The notes under the pieces are model-generated. The model was not told where the DNA came from. It saw only the letters and a list, made by a program, of their open reading frames with translations, and ran no database searches. Positions 18,248-27,193 of a stretch of 64,000 nucleotides of DNA are shown here, piece after piece. The DNA comes from Paenibacillus eucommiae (lineage in GTDB: Bacteria; Bacillota; Bacilli; Paenibacillales; NBRC-103111): positions 310,001 through 374,000 of the forward strand of contig NZ_JAGGLB010000003.1 in assembly GCF_017874215.1 (NCBI RefSeq), in the 5' to 3' direction. A program made the translations under genes and the position numbers. How positions within the stretch are numbered: position 1 is the stretch's first letter; each line of letters opens with the position of its first letter.

Positions 18248-18499
18248 TTAATCTCTGGGATAATCGACCTTCATAATATCCATAAAGGGGACCTTTGTTA
18301 TTTCTCCGCCGCTCTCCATGTGTACTCTAGAGGTTCGTGCATCCATAGTTTTAATCTGTCCGCGTACTTGTTCATCCAGACCCCATACCGTCAGCAGAAT
18401 CTCGGCCTGTTCCTGCTTGGCTTCTGCAAGCTGATTGCCTATTTCCTCCAAAACAAATTCATCTCTTGTTGGTCGTTTTGATACTTTTGCTTTTGCCAC
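18248..18499 (-). CDS. YolD-like family protein
   Basis: 83 residues starting at GTG (18499), which has GGAGG 7 nt upstream. The C-terminal half reads LTVWGLDEQVRGQIKTMDAR then GGEITKVPFMDIMKVDYP, the signature of the YolD-like family. These small Bacillota proteins are often found beside Y-family polymerases or in SOS contexts; their function is not settled. Here the neighbour is a radical SAM protein and not a polymerase. The 247-bp gap to the GH36 gene holds nothing recognised. Confidence 0.85.
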   Translation of the reverse strand: MAKAKVSKRPTRDEFVLEEIGNQLAEAKQEQAEILLTVWGLDEQVRGQIKTMDARTSRVHMESGGEITKVPFMDIMKVDYPRD

Positions 18500-18679
18500 T
18501 TTATATCCTCCAAAAAGTAATCTTGAGTTAGCTGTCCAATTAAGAAATTTGCTCCCGTTTATGTAAAAGAGACGAATAACGAACAAATGCTTCCAGCTTC
18601 CTACTTAAGTATATCCCGCCAGGTATAAGGTGGCAAGCTTTTGGCCAGTATTTGCGGTACCTGCTTTTCATGTGGAGAT

Positions 18680-19498
18680 TTAAGGGGCAAAGCCCTTCTG
18701 ACTTAAATAAACCTGATTTTCGGGAAAAACCTTAATAAGTCTGTCATACACGAGGTGATAAGCGGATGGATGATACCATGTTTCCAAGCCCAACTTTTCG
18801 TACAAGGCTTGAATCCCCAAGCTTCGCGTTCGCTTGCCGCCGCTGCCGTCTCCCATAAAATAATCGTCCAAACAGACCCGGTTCACAAGCTGCACCAATT
18901 TGTCCGGGAACGCCTCGCTGCTTGGCAGCATAGGGGCGATTGTCGCCTGGGTAGGAACGCCAGCTTCTGCTAATAACTGTAAGGTCTTTAATCTGGCACT
19001 AATAGGTGGGGCATCTGGTGTAAAATGTTTGCGTATGTCCTCCCGATCCGTTTCCACGGTCATGCTTACCCTTACTTTATCTTTTAATAGCAAAAGCAAA
19101 TCTATGTCCCTACGAACAAGCGGACTGCGGGTTTGCACAAATAAGAAATCAGGCGGATTTTCTACCATGACTTCGAGTAATGATCTTGTCACCTCTTCTT
19201 TATACTCAACGGGCTGATAGGGGTCTGTACTCGATGACATGAAAATGGTTACTTTCCCTTTGGCTTTTGCTTTATAAAGCTCTTTTCGAAGCAAAGCGGC
19301 CGCTTCTTTTTTGATATCTACCCAAGTCCCCCATTCCTTCTTGCGGAAAGTCGATACGGGCATTTGACGCACATAGCAATAAGAACAAGCAAAGGAACAT
19401 CCTGTATAGGGGTTCAGGGAATGACTATAATCAGTAAGAAACCCTGTCCCCTTGTTGAGAAGTGTCTTGGGATATTTGTAGAATAGTTCGCTTTTCAT
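18680..19498 (-). CDS. Radical SAM protein of the SplB-like family
   Basis: 272 residues with the radical SAM cluster motif C34-x3-C38-x2-C41 (CSFACSYC), followed by TIFMSSSTDPYQPVE and VSMTVETD, typical of SplB-like (Rv2578c-type) radical SAM proteins. Spore photolyase reverses spore photoproduct; many members lack this activity, and the reaction here is unknown. It lacks the C-terminal cysteine that spore photolyase uses for hydrogen return: no Cys is seen after the one in RVCLDDYF. The ATG follows GAAGGGGG on the minus strand. Confidence 0.85.
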   Translation of the reverse strand: MKSELFYKYPKTLLNKGTGFLTDYSHSLNPYTGCSFACSYCYVRQMPVSTFRKKEWGTWVDIKKEAAALLRKELYKAKAKGKVTIFMSSSTDPYQPVEYKEEVTRSLLEVMVENPPDFLFVQTRSPLVRRDIDLLLLLKDKVRVSMTVETDREDIRKHFTPDAPPISARLKTLQLLAEAGVPTQATIAPMLPSSEAFPDKLVQLVNRVCLDDYFMGDGSGGKRTRSLGIQALYEKLGLETWYHPSAYHLVYDRLIKVFPENQVYLSQKGFAP

Positions 19499-19694
19499 AT
19501 CGTACCCCCTTCTGGCTTGATGAAGTTATTTAAATAGTATAACCTCAAATATAGCCCTCTGTACGTATTTTCCAATGTAACAGCAAGATATTGAAGGATG
19601 CTCAGCTCAGCTGCAACAACTTTCTGGAGAAGCTATGAAAGAAACAGCCAAAAATGATAAAATGATTCTATATAAAATGAAAGGCGGAAAAAAT

Positions 19695-20468
19695 ATGGTA
19701 CATGCTTTTATTATCGAGCCCTCTACGTACAATGCCTTCGAAAACGAAGCCGAACAAATAGAACAATGTAAAGAGTGGAATTTACTCTCCGACAAAGCAA
19801 CCAAATCAAAAGCTTTTTTCTACAAGGGAAACGGCACAAATCTGGCTTGCAGCATTATTGGCTTTGTCGATAAAATGACTGCGGTGATTGAATTTGATAA
19901 CCAGCAGCGGCACTGCATCCACCCCTCTTATCTCAAAGAAATGCAGGCTGCGAATTACGGACAGAAGCAAGCTGCGGCAGCAGAAGAACTGATAGAACCA
20001 GCTGAAGCAGTTGAAGCAGTTGATTCAGCGCTTGAAACGTTGCAAGAAGCCATCCCTCCTTTAGAGGAAGTCAAGCTGGAAGAGCCTGTGGCTGAAGAGA
20101 TTAAGCTCGTTGAGGCTAAGACCGAAGATCCCCCTAAAGCTAAAGCCAAAAAAGAAAAGGCCCAAAAGGTACAGCTGCCTGAAGAAAAAGTCAAAATGAC
20201 GGCAATCGTGAAGGAATTTACAACGGTACCTAATCATTTCTCCGATACTGAAGATGAAGTGGTCATTTATGAAGAGGTGTCCATTGTTGAACCTGCTGCT
20301 GAAATAGGCTCAGCCTGGTCCAGTCACAGCGCCACACTGAAAAAAATGGAGTTGGAAGTCGGAGACAAAATCACGTTCGAAGCGAAAATCGTTGCTAAAA
20401 AGCTCACCAAACACCCTGTACCATACAAAATCAACAATCCTGCTAAAATACAAAAGCAAGAAGCCTGA
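19695..20468 (+). CDS. Unknown acidic Glu/Ala-rich protein
   Basis: 257 residues from the ATG at 19695 (GGCGG upstream). Not recognised. Residues about 1-90 look folded (VHAFIIEPSTYNAFENEAE ... CIHPSYLKEM). A low-complexity, acidic Ala/Glu/Pro/Lys stretch follows at about 95-175. A second folded segment spans about 180-250 (MTAIVKEFTTVPNHFSDTED, then LEVGDKITFEAKIVAKKL). There is no signal peptide or membrane segment. The layout of two domains joined by a charged linker suggests a cytoplasmic adaptor or nucleic-acid-associated protein, but this is a guess. It is monocistronic, with a strong hairpin behind it. Confidence 0.75.
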   Translation: MVHAFIIEPSTYNAFENEAEQIEQCKEWNLLSDKATKSKAFFYKGNGTNLACSIIGFVDKMTAVIEFDNQQRHCIHPSYLKEMQAANYGQKQAAAAEELIEPAEAVEAVDSALETLQEAIPPLEEVKLEEPVAEEIKLVEAKTEDPPKAKAKKEKAQKVQLPEEKVKMTAIVKEFTTVPNHFSDTEDEVVIYEEVSIVEPAAEIGSAWSSHSATLKKMELEVGDKITFEAKIVAKKLTKHPVPYKINNPAKIQKQEA

Positions 20469-20476
20469 TAAAAGCT

Positions 20477-20506
20477 AAGGGGAGTATGCATTCGCATACT
20501 CCCCTT
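20477..20506 (+). terminator. Strong hairpin terminator
   Basis: A perfect 13-bp stem AAGGGGAGTATGC / GCATACTCCCCTT with an ATTC loop, 8 bp after the stop. The following T tract is short. Confidence 0.75.
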
Positions 20507-20561
20507 CTGCTTGCCCAATCTAAAAATGTAAACAGCTTTGATGTCTTTCCTCGCATCATGC

Positions 20562-20583
20562 TTACATAATAAATATTATGTAA
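20562..20583. promoter_or_regulatory. Palindrome upstream of first ger operon
   Basis: TTACATAATA-AA-TATTATGTAA, perfect 10-bp arms, followed at 20587 by a further ATATGTAAG half site. A candidate regulator site; no known operator was recognised. Confidence 0.5.
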
Positions 20584-20726
20584 ACAATATGTAAGCCAGT
20601 TCTGAACCTATGGTCGACGCTGCAGTGCTCCAGACAATATAAACCATCCAGGTCCTTGAAGAAATTGCATAAAAATATGCTTACTACAGATAATAACCAT
20701 AAATTGATAAAGGTGGTGGATCGGAA

Positions 20727-22226
20727 ATGGGCCTGCAATTGTTCAAACGAAAACGTCCTAATCTAGACAATGTAGTCCAAAATCCATGCCAAGACCTCAA
20801 AGTGTCTGCAGAATTGCAAAATAACATCCATCAATTACAGAACATACTAGGTGACAGCATGGATGTTAAAATAATCCATTTCCTGGAGACACCCGTTCCC
20901 TTTGTGCTTTGTTATATTGAAGGCTTAGTAAATAAACAGCAATTGGACCTCTCTATTATTGAACCTATAAGAAGATGGCAGAATGAAAATCAAGGGTGTG
21001 AGCCGATCGAGTTAATCCATCAAATTGAAGTTTCCGCAACAGTTAAACCATGCCTTCATTTTGATGAAATCATTACCCCTATTTTAAAAGGGCAGTTAGC
21101 TATATTTGTTGGCGGGTTGATCCAAGCTTATATCCTTCCATTGGAAGCATGGACAACACGTAGTGTGGAAGAACCAGAATCCCAAACCATGGTTAGGGGA
21201 CCCAGAGAAGGGTTTATTGAAACGCTGCAAACCAATACTTCTTTATTAAGAAGAAGATTGTCAGATCCTTCTCTTCGCTTTAAATCATTTCAAGTGGGAA
21301 ATATTACAAAAACTACTATTTTGGTAGCTTATATGGAGAATCATGTAGATCAAGAAGTGCTTCAGGAAGTAATAAAAAGAGTAACTACAATAAATACAGA
21401 TAAAATATTTGAAAGTGGTATGCTTGAAGAATTGATAGATGAAAACGGATATACCCCCTTTCCGACATTTCAATCTTCTGAACGGCCTGATGTGGCAGCG
21501 TCCGCATTAACTGATGGCAATGTGGTGATTATGCTCGAAGGCACCCCCTTTGTTCTTATTACACCTGTAACATTTGTTTCTTTTTTTCAAGCCGCAGAAG
21601 ATTATTATCATCACTATGATCTTTCCACTTCGATTAGGCTCATCCGTGTCCTTTCGTTTGTTATTTCCATTTCACTGCCCGCTGGTTTTATTGCGGTTAC
21701 CACCTTTCATCCTGAACTTATTCCTACCAGTTTACTTATCAGTCTTGCTGCGCAAAGAGAAGGAGTTCCTTTCACTGCTTTTTTAGAAGCCTTCACTATG
21801 GAAATCATATTTGAAATATTACGTGAAGCAGGGATACGAATGCCGAGACCGATTGGATCTGCAGTATCGATCGTTGGGGCTATCGTAATTGGTCAAGCTG
21901 CAGTTTCAGCGGGTCTGGTTTCCCCGGCAATTGTTATCATCGTATCACTGACAGCTATTTCAAGCTTCGTATCCCCCTACTATGCTTTTAGCGGCGCGAC
22001 AAGATTATTGCGATTTTTGAATATGATTTTCGCATCGACATTTGGCATATTTGGCATTATTTTCTTTATGTTTGGTTTATTTATTCATCTTTGTTCGCTA
22101 ACATCTATGGGGAAACCTTACTTTACCTCTCCCTTTCAGGGGGGTAAGCACAAGGACGGCATTCTTCGTTTTCCTCTGTGGTGGACTCAGACCAGATTGT
22201 TCAAGAAGAGGTTACAAAAATCATGA
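20727..22226 (+). CDS. GerA-family spore germinant receptor A subunit
   Basis: 499 residues. It has the long soluble N-terminal domain of GerAA/GerKA proteins, then SERPDVAASALTDGNVVIMLEGTPF and several membrane segments (about 300-465) with REAGIRMPRPIGSAVSIVGAIVIGQAAV, the most conserved block of the family. It forms the inner spore membrane receptor with the B and C subunits and responds to small nutrients. First gene of an A-C-D-B operon; it overlaps the C gene by ATGA. GGTGGTGGATCGG precedes the ATG. Ger operons are normally transcribed in the forespore by sigma-G; no clear sigma-G promoter was picked out. Confidence 0.93.
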   Translation: MGLQLFKRKRPNLDNVVQNPCQDLKVSAELQNNIHQLQNILGDSMDVKIIHFLETPVPFVLCYIEGLVNKQQLDLSIIEPIRRWQNENQGCEPIELIHQIEVSATVKPCLHFDEIITPILKGQLAIFVGGLIQAYILPLEAWTTRSVEEPESQTMVRGPREGFIETLQTNTSLLRRRLSDPSLRFKSFQVGNITKTTILVAYMENHVDQEVLQEVIKRVTTINTDKIFESGMLEELIDENGYTPFPTFQSSERPDVAASALTDGNVVIMLEGTPFVLITPVTFVSFFQAAEDYYHHYDLSTSIRLIRVLSFVISISLPAGFIAVTTFHPELIPTSLLISLAAQREGVPFTAFLEAFTMEIIFEILREAGIRMPRPIGSAVSIVGAIVIGQAAVSAGLVSPAIVIIVSLTAISSFVSPYYAFSGATRLLRFLNMIFASTFGIFGIIFFMFGLFIHLCSLTSMGKPYFTSPFQGGKHKDGILRFPLWWTQTRLFKKRLQKS

Positions 22227-23443
22227 GCCGTTATCGAAAGTTAATTGTCATTCTACTGTTGGTTTTAACGGGTTGTAATGCCAAAGTTGAACTGAATGAA
22301 GTTCTAATTGTATCGGCCGTTGGTATTGACCAAGAGGGAGATCAGATGATGGTTCACTTGCAAGTTGTGAATGCAGGTGGAATAACAGGCGGACAAGGCG
22401 GAGCATCAGTTGGCAGCTCTGGAAGCACCGGAGGAGGGTCCGTATATACTTACTCTGTAGCCGGAACAACCCTTTATGAAGCGGTCGAAAAGGCAAGTAA
22501 TATTTTACCTAGAAAACTCTTATTTTCACATGTGAGCTGTTTTATTGTTGGTGAAAAGTATGCCCGAAAGATAGGGTTAGCGCCACTGTTTGATTACATG
22601 GAACGCAATTATGAAATAAGAGATAATGCATTTATACTCATTGCCAAAAATTCATCAGCTAAAGACATTCTAACCCTTTACACGCCTATAAATAAAAATC
22701 CTGGTGAGTTGTTAAGAAGGCAGGTGGAACTTTCCTCTAGTACAACGGGGATTGCAAAAGGAATAAAACAAAAAGATATTATTAATTGGCGTTATGGAGA
22801 ATTCAGAGATCCGGTCATTCAAGGCGTTGAGCGGGTTGAGTTAAGTAAAATGAGTGGCAGCACGAGTAATCTCACTAATATTGATGCAAACAATAAAATG
22901 TATCATATAACAGGGCTTGCGCTATTTGACAAAGAGCATATGACGGGCTGGTATAATGAAAATCAAACAATAGGCTGGGCAATCATTAATGCCAGGATTA
23001 AACAATTATTTATATCCATAAAGAAATGTGATGGCCAAAAAGGCCATATTGGCTTAATGATTAAAAACATTAAATCCAGTGTAAAACCAGTAGTTGAGCA
23101 AGAAGAAATAACTTACGAGGTAAATGTTTCAGGCATAGCTAATTTACAAGAAGTTACCTGTAAAATGGATATTAGCGACCCTAATACAATAATCGAAATG
23201 GAAAAGCAAGTGGAAGAGCATATTGAGCATGATATTGAAAGTGCGGTACAACTAGCAAAACAAAAGAAAATTGATGTATTTGGTTTTGGCAAATCTTTAT
23301 ATGATAAAGAACCAAAAATGTGGAAAAAACAGTACAAGAAAGTGTGGAAAAAAGAATTTACAAAGGTAAAAGTGACACCGGTAGTTACCATTCAAATGGA
23401 ATCTGTAGGAACAAGGGTGAAAACGATCCATGAAAAAAAATAG
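22223..23443 (+). CDS. Ger(x)C germinant receptor lipoprotein
   Basis: 406 residues from the ATG at 22223, which overlaps the A-subunit stop and has AAGAGG upstream. The N-terminus is a lipoprotein signal with lipobox LLVLTGC; the Cys would be lipidated and hold the protein on the outer face of the spore inner membrane. The body matches the Ger(x)C family (EVLIVSAVGIDQEGDQMMVH ... HVSCFIVGEKYARKIGL) and ends with the usual FGKSLYDKEPKMWKKQY block. A Gly/Ser-rich loop near residue 60 is odd but in frame. Confidence 0.93.
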   Translation: MSRYRKLIVILLLVLTGCNAKVELNEVLIVSAVGIDQEGDQMMVHLQVVNAGGITGGQGGASVGSSGSTGGGSVYTYSVAGTTLYEAVEKASNILPRKLLFSHVSCFIVGEKYARKIGLAPLFDYMERNYEIRDNAFILIAKNSSAKDILTLYTPINKNPGELLRRQVELSSSTTGIAKGIKQKDIINWRYGEFRDPVIQGVERVELSKMSGSTSNLTNIDANNKMYHITGLALFDKEHMTGWYNENQTIGWAIINARIKQLFISIKKCDGQKGHIGLMIKNIKSSVKPVVEQEEITYEVNVSGIANLQEVTCKMDISDPNTIIEMEKQVEEHIEHDIESAVQLAKQKKIDVFGFGKSLYDKEPKMWKKQYKKVWKKEFTKVKVTPVVTIQMESVGTRVKTIHEKK

Positions 23444-23597
23444 CAAACGATATGTATACACCTTATCTATTTTCTGGCTGTTCACCGTGATCTATATGAT
23501 TAGTTTTTTTCTTCATAAGCAGTGGTTTCCATTTCCAAAATGGATTGATGCGGTTTATGCACCTATCTATAAAGGCATGTTTGGGGGGCTGTCATGA
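23430..23597 (+). CDS. Small membrane protein, GerD-subunit type
   Basis: 55 residues starting at 23430, overlapping the C gene by 14 bp and the B gene by ATGA. One basic start (MKKNSKR), one hydrophobic helix (about 8-27), then an aromatic tail with WFPFPKW. It corresponds by position and type to the small D subunits found in some ger operons, which modulate germination. A counterpart lies at 35477-35722 in the second operon. Confidence 0.8.
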   Translation: MKKNSKRYVYTLSIFWLFTVIYMISFFLHKQWFPFPKWIDAVYAPIYKGMFGGLS

Positions 23598-24673
23598 ATC
23601 ATTCTATTTCTAGATGGCAGCTTGTTCTTATGGTGATCAGTTTTCTTTATGGCAGCTCTTTCTTGATGGCACCAGGTTTAACGGCGTTTTTTTCTTTTCA
23701 GGACGCATGGATATCGATGTTTTTTTCTGTAATGATTGGTTTATTGCTAAACGTTGTTTGGATGTTTCTTCTTAAATCATATGGATATGAATCTATATTC
23801 TGGATTGTGGAACATGTCGGCGGTAAATGGCTGGGTACGGTCATTAATTTACTGATCGTCTTTTATGCAGTCCACCTTGCTTCTTATGTTGTGCGGAATC
23901 TTAGCAATTTTATGGTGGTTAGCATTTCACCTATGTCAAATCAATGGACATATCAGATTATGATCATATTGCTTGCGGTTTATTCTTGTTATTACGGCTT
24001 AAATAATATAGCTCGAGTGAACGAATTTTTAAATCCATGGATGCTTCTGTTATTTATCATATCAGTAGCGCTAACTGCCAATCAGTTTAATTTTAACCAT
24101 CTCAGACCCGTCTTCGAGCAGAGTATGAAATCCATTTTACATGGATCTTATACGACAATCGCGTTCCCATTTCTAGATATTATTTTGTTGGGATCAGTGC
24201 TTACATACGTAAAGCAAAAAGAAAAATTAATGAAATACTATCTTACGGGTATATTGTTTGCAGGTATGATTCTAGTCCTTACGATCTTTCTCACTTTAGG
24301 TACACAAGGACCATATATGGTTATAAGGCAACCCTATCCTACCTTTTCGATGATGAGGGATATTACGTTAATCAAAAATTTTGAAAGAGTCGAAGCACTC
24401 GTTGCGGTCGTTTGGATTTTTGGAATATTGGTAAAAATTACCCTTTCTCTCTTTGCAGCTTTAAAAGGATTGCAACATATTTCAAGACATGAAAGCTATA
24501 CCTCTTTCTTAATTCCTGCGGGGATTATTACTTTTGTTATGAGCAATGAAATTCACACCAATACGGTCGATTACACTGACTGGGTTGCGAAATATTGGAC
24601 CCTGTTTTATTTTACACTTTATCTGATCTTAATTATAGTGTTGATCATGGGCAAAGCACGAAAAAAAAGTTAA
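23594..24673 (+). CDS. GerB-family spore germination permease
   Basis: 359 residues, about ten membrane helices, APC-type permease of the GerAB/GerKB family (starts ISRWQLVLMVISFLYGSSFL; contains TYTTIAFPFLDI-like LHGSYTTIAFPFLDIILLG). In GerAB-type subunits the ligand pocket lies in this fold. Last gene of the first ger operon. The 97 bp to the next, convergent gene has no clear terminator. Confidence 0.93.
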   Translation: MNHSISRWQLVLMVISFLYGSSFLMAPGLTAFFSFQDAWISMFFSVMIGLLLNVVWMFLLKSYGYESIFWIVEHVGGKWLGTVINLLIVFYAVHLASYVVRNLSNFMVVSISPMSNQWTYQIMIILLAVYSCYYGLNNIARVNEFLNPWMLLLFIISVALTANQFNFNHLRPVFEQSMKSILHGSYTTIAFPFLDIILLGSVLTYVKQKEKLMKYYLTGILFAGMILVLTIFLTLGTQGPYMVIRQPYPTFSMMRDITLIKNFERVEALVAVVWIFGILVKITLSLFAALKGLQHISRHESYTSFLIPAGIITFVMSNEIHTNTVDYTDWVAKYWTLFYFTLYLILIIVLIMGKARKKS

Positions 24674-24770
24674 TGCGTGACAGACACCCTATGGACACCC
24701 GACATCCCTTCTTTATTGTCCACTTATTAGCGTAAAATTTCGGGGAATACCATGCACCAACGTCAGCTCA

Positions 24771-25388
24771 CTAAGGGAGCATGTTCCTTTTCCGTTGCCA
24801 ATAATAAATCGCCAGCTGCGTGCGGTCTCGAAGCTCTAGTTTATCCAGAATGATCGATAGCATATTGCGTACGGTTCCATCGCTTAAATAAAGCTGCTCA
24901 CCAATTTCTTTATTAGATAAGCCCTGTGCGACAAGCTCGACAATACCCGTCTCCCGCCCGGTTAAGCCTTCAAGGGCCTCTCTGGTTGGCTCAATAATGG
25001 TTTTCAAAACATCTGGATCTAAGACATTCGTTCCAGATGTTAAAGCTCTGATTTGAGCAGCCATGTTGTCAATCGGTGCCGACTTGAGTAAATATCCTTC
25101 TGCACCTGCCTGCAATGCGAGTCTAATATTTTTTTCATCCCGAAAGGTGGTGAGCATCATAATTTGAATAGATGGAAACTCCTTTTTAATCATCTTCGTA
25201 CTTTCAATCCCACCCATCACGGGCATTTGAATATCCATTAAAACGACATCGGGCTGCTGCAAACAAAGCTCAACTGCCTCTTGACCATTTACAGCTACAC
25301 CAATCACGTCAAAGTCCTCTTCCTTCCCAAGCAATAGCTGCAAGCTTTGACCCACTAGTGGATCATCATCGACGATTAATAGTTTCAT
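24771..25388 (-). CDS. NarL/LuxR-family response regulator
   Basis: 205 residues: a receiver domain with Asp52 (DVVLMDIQMP) as the phosphorylation site and a C-terminal LuxR-type helix-turn-helix (TGRETGIVELVAQGLSNKEI). It overlaps the kinase gene by 23 bp and has AAGGAGG 9 nt before the start. Last gene of a five-gene operon (ATPase, two permeases, kinase, regulator) like yvfRSTU or lnrJK-LMN of Bacillus, where the pair switches on the transporter in response to membrane-active compounds. Confidence 0.9.
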   Translation of the reverse strand: MKLLIVDDDPLVGQSLQLLLGKEEDFDVIGVAVNGQEAVELCLQQPDVVLMDIQMPVMGGIESTKMIKKEFPSIQIMMLTTFRDEKNIRLALQAGAEGYLLKSAPIDNMAAQIRALTSGTNVLDPDVLKTIIEPTREALEGLTGRETGIVELVAQGLSNKEIGEQLYLSDGTVRNMLSIILDKLELRDRTQLAIYYWQRKRNMLP

Positions 25389-26487
25389 CCATTAACGCCT
25401 CCTTCTCTAATGGAATCACACAAACAAGCAAAAATCCATTTTCTTGGCTAAAAGATAAACTGCCTCCCAAAGATCGGGCTCGCATTTGTAAACTCCTTAA
25501 ACCAGTGCCTGCTGGATTCATTTTATTAACCGTACCATGATCGCGAATCGATAGACGCACAATTGATGCCGTTACCTGTAAATCCACCTCGACTTTTGTG
25601 GCATTACTATGTCTAGCAACATTGGTTAAAGCCTCCTTTAAGCAAGCTTCTAACAGACCCCATTGATGAGCAGCAACGAGCTGCATGTCGCCCGACTTTA
25701 GAAACTGAATATGGATCTGCTGATAATTTTGCACAATGTGTTCTAAGTTTTCAACACCGATGAATGTCATTGACGTCATATTATGAACGGTTTCTCTTAA
25801 GTTCTTCGTACTGCGTTCCAAGCGATTTTTGATTTCCTGGAGCAGCTTCTGAGCTTCTTTGGGCTCCTGAACATACTCGTAAGCTTGTAAGGCAAGGTTT
25901 GCTCCTGTTAAATCATGCCCTAAATGATCATGAAGCTCTCTGGATATCCGATATCGTTCCATAAGCTCAGCCTGATGTGAGGCGGTTTGATTGGCCTCAA
26001 GCAGATCGATCTTGATTCGTTCCAGCTCATACCTCGCTTTACGTTGTTCATCGGCTTCTTGCTTATAGGCTTCTTGATTTTTTAATGTCATATATGCAAA
26101 ACACCCAAAAAAGCACGCCTGGAGAAAGTTCCAGAATAAAAGGCCTGGTGAAGCGGAGGTGAGGAAAATTCCACTGAAGAACAGGAGGGCAATCGCCCAT
26201 CTCCCACTTAAGGCCAGCTCAAATATTGGCAGCGCTAGACCGTAAACACTGAAATCTGTATATGGAACATACATTAAGCACACGAGAGCATCGAATACAA
26301 CAGTCCAGACCGGAATCGAATAACGCCAGCGCAAGCTCATCATGACGAGTAATAAAAGGATTAGAATGAAGGAGCTGATCTTGGTTTCAAGCATAATCCA
26401 TAAATGAATGAGCACACAGATATTAAGCAATCGCCATCCATTTACAAATCGCATCGGTTCCATCATCCACTTTGTCATCCACTTCAT
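25366..26487 (-). CDS. Sensor histidine kinase (HisKA_3/DesK type)
   Basis: 373 residues. Five or six membrane helices fill about 20-135 with almost no external domain, then a coiled coil (about 136-175), the HisKA_3 dimerisation helix with His186 (ISRELHDHLGHD), and an HATPase domain with LKEALTNVARHSNA and GTGLRSLQMRA. Such intramembrane-sensing kinases usually detect membrane stress or lipid-active antibiotics. GCGGAGG precedes the ATG. It is 20 bp downstream of the second permease gene. Confidence 0.9.
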   Translation of the reverse strand: MKWMTKWMMEPMRFVNGWRLLNICVLIHLWIMLETKISSFILILLLLVMMSLRWRYSIPVWTVVFDALVCLMYVPYTDFSVYGLALPIFELALSGRWAIALLFFSGIFLTSASPGLLFWNFLQACFFGCFAYMTLKNQEAYKQEADEQRKARYELERIKIDLLEANQTASHQAELMERYRISRELHDHLGHDLTGANLALQAYEYVQEPKEAQKLLQEIKNRLERSTKNLRETVHNMTSMTFIGVENLEHIVQNYQQIHIQFLKSGDMQLVAAHQWGLLEACLKEALTNVARHSNATKVEVDLQVTASIVRLSIRDHGTVNKMNPAGTGLRSLQMRARSLGGSLSFSQENGFLLVCVIPLEKEALMDETINRR

Positions 26488-26506
26488 CCTTCAAGCCTCC
26501 GCAGCA

Positions 26507-27193
26507 TCAATGTATAGTTCTTGTGCTTCCGATAATAACAAAAACGATCGTATATAGCCATAACACCCCATTGATGAGTAGAAAATCAAGCTTATTTTCG
26601 CCGAAAACAATCCAATCAAGTCCTTTAGCAAGCCAATAGGTAGGGAAAATAGCAGCGATTCGTTTTAATAAATCAGGGAACATCTCTAATGGCATCATTA
26701 AACCGCCTAGAAGAACGACAAGAAATGTGAGTGACATATAAATGAGAAAGGATATCCCCCTCCTGCGATAAAAGGAAATCCACGCTAATGCCAAAGCTAA
26801 CGAAGTAAAGCTAAAGGAAATATATAAAAGCAGGAGTGCGTTAGGCTGATATAGCTCCTGCCCGTAAAGTACTCCCCCATAAACAACTACGGTGCATTGA
26901 ATGATCAAAATGATCGCATAAGCCAAAAGATTTTGACTTAAATAGTGAAAATAACTTACAGGTGCAACCGCAAGGCGTTTGACCACACCTCTTTCCCGAT
27001 CCTCAAGAATAATCGAGGTTAAACGAATGCCGACAAATAACAGGATAATACCAAAATAGTGATAACCATAGGGCAGATACGGCAAAATCTCTCCTTCAGG
27101 CAAAAAAATGCAGGCTATTGGAAAAAGGGTGAGGAGAAGTAAATTAGTAGTATTACTGAAGCTTCTTTTTAAGGCAAAGTGAAAAATTGTCAT
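26507..27193 (-). CDS. ABC-2 type transporter permease
   Basis: 228 residues from the ATG at 27193, behind GGAGGAG and overlapping the previous gene by ATGA. Six predicted membrane helices and the ABC-2 segment VRLTSIILEDRERGVVKRLAV, which couples to the ATPase. It probably pairs with the permease at 27190-27921 and the ATPase at 27918-28865. Substrate unknown; lipopeptide or polyene export or tolerance is the usual role of this operon type. Confidence 0.88.
   Translation of the reverse strand: MTIFHFALKRSFSNTTNLLLLTLFPIACIFLPEGEILPYLPYGYHYFGIILLFVGIRLTSIILEDRERGVVKRLAVAPVSYFHYLSQNLLAYAIILIIQCTVVVYGGVLYGQELYQPNALLLLYISFSFTSLALALAWISFYRRRGISFLIYMSLTFLVVLLGGLMMPLEMFPDLLKRIAAIFPTYWLAKGLDWIVFGENKLDFLLINGVLWLYTIVFVIIGSTRTIH

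Noticed and set aside
20462..20520. Convergent gene on the minus strand at the hairpin after the acidic protein
   Set aside because: The short minus-strand frame crosses the terminator hairpin and has no start signals.
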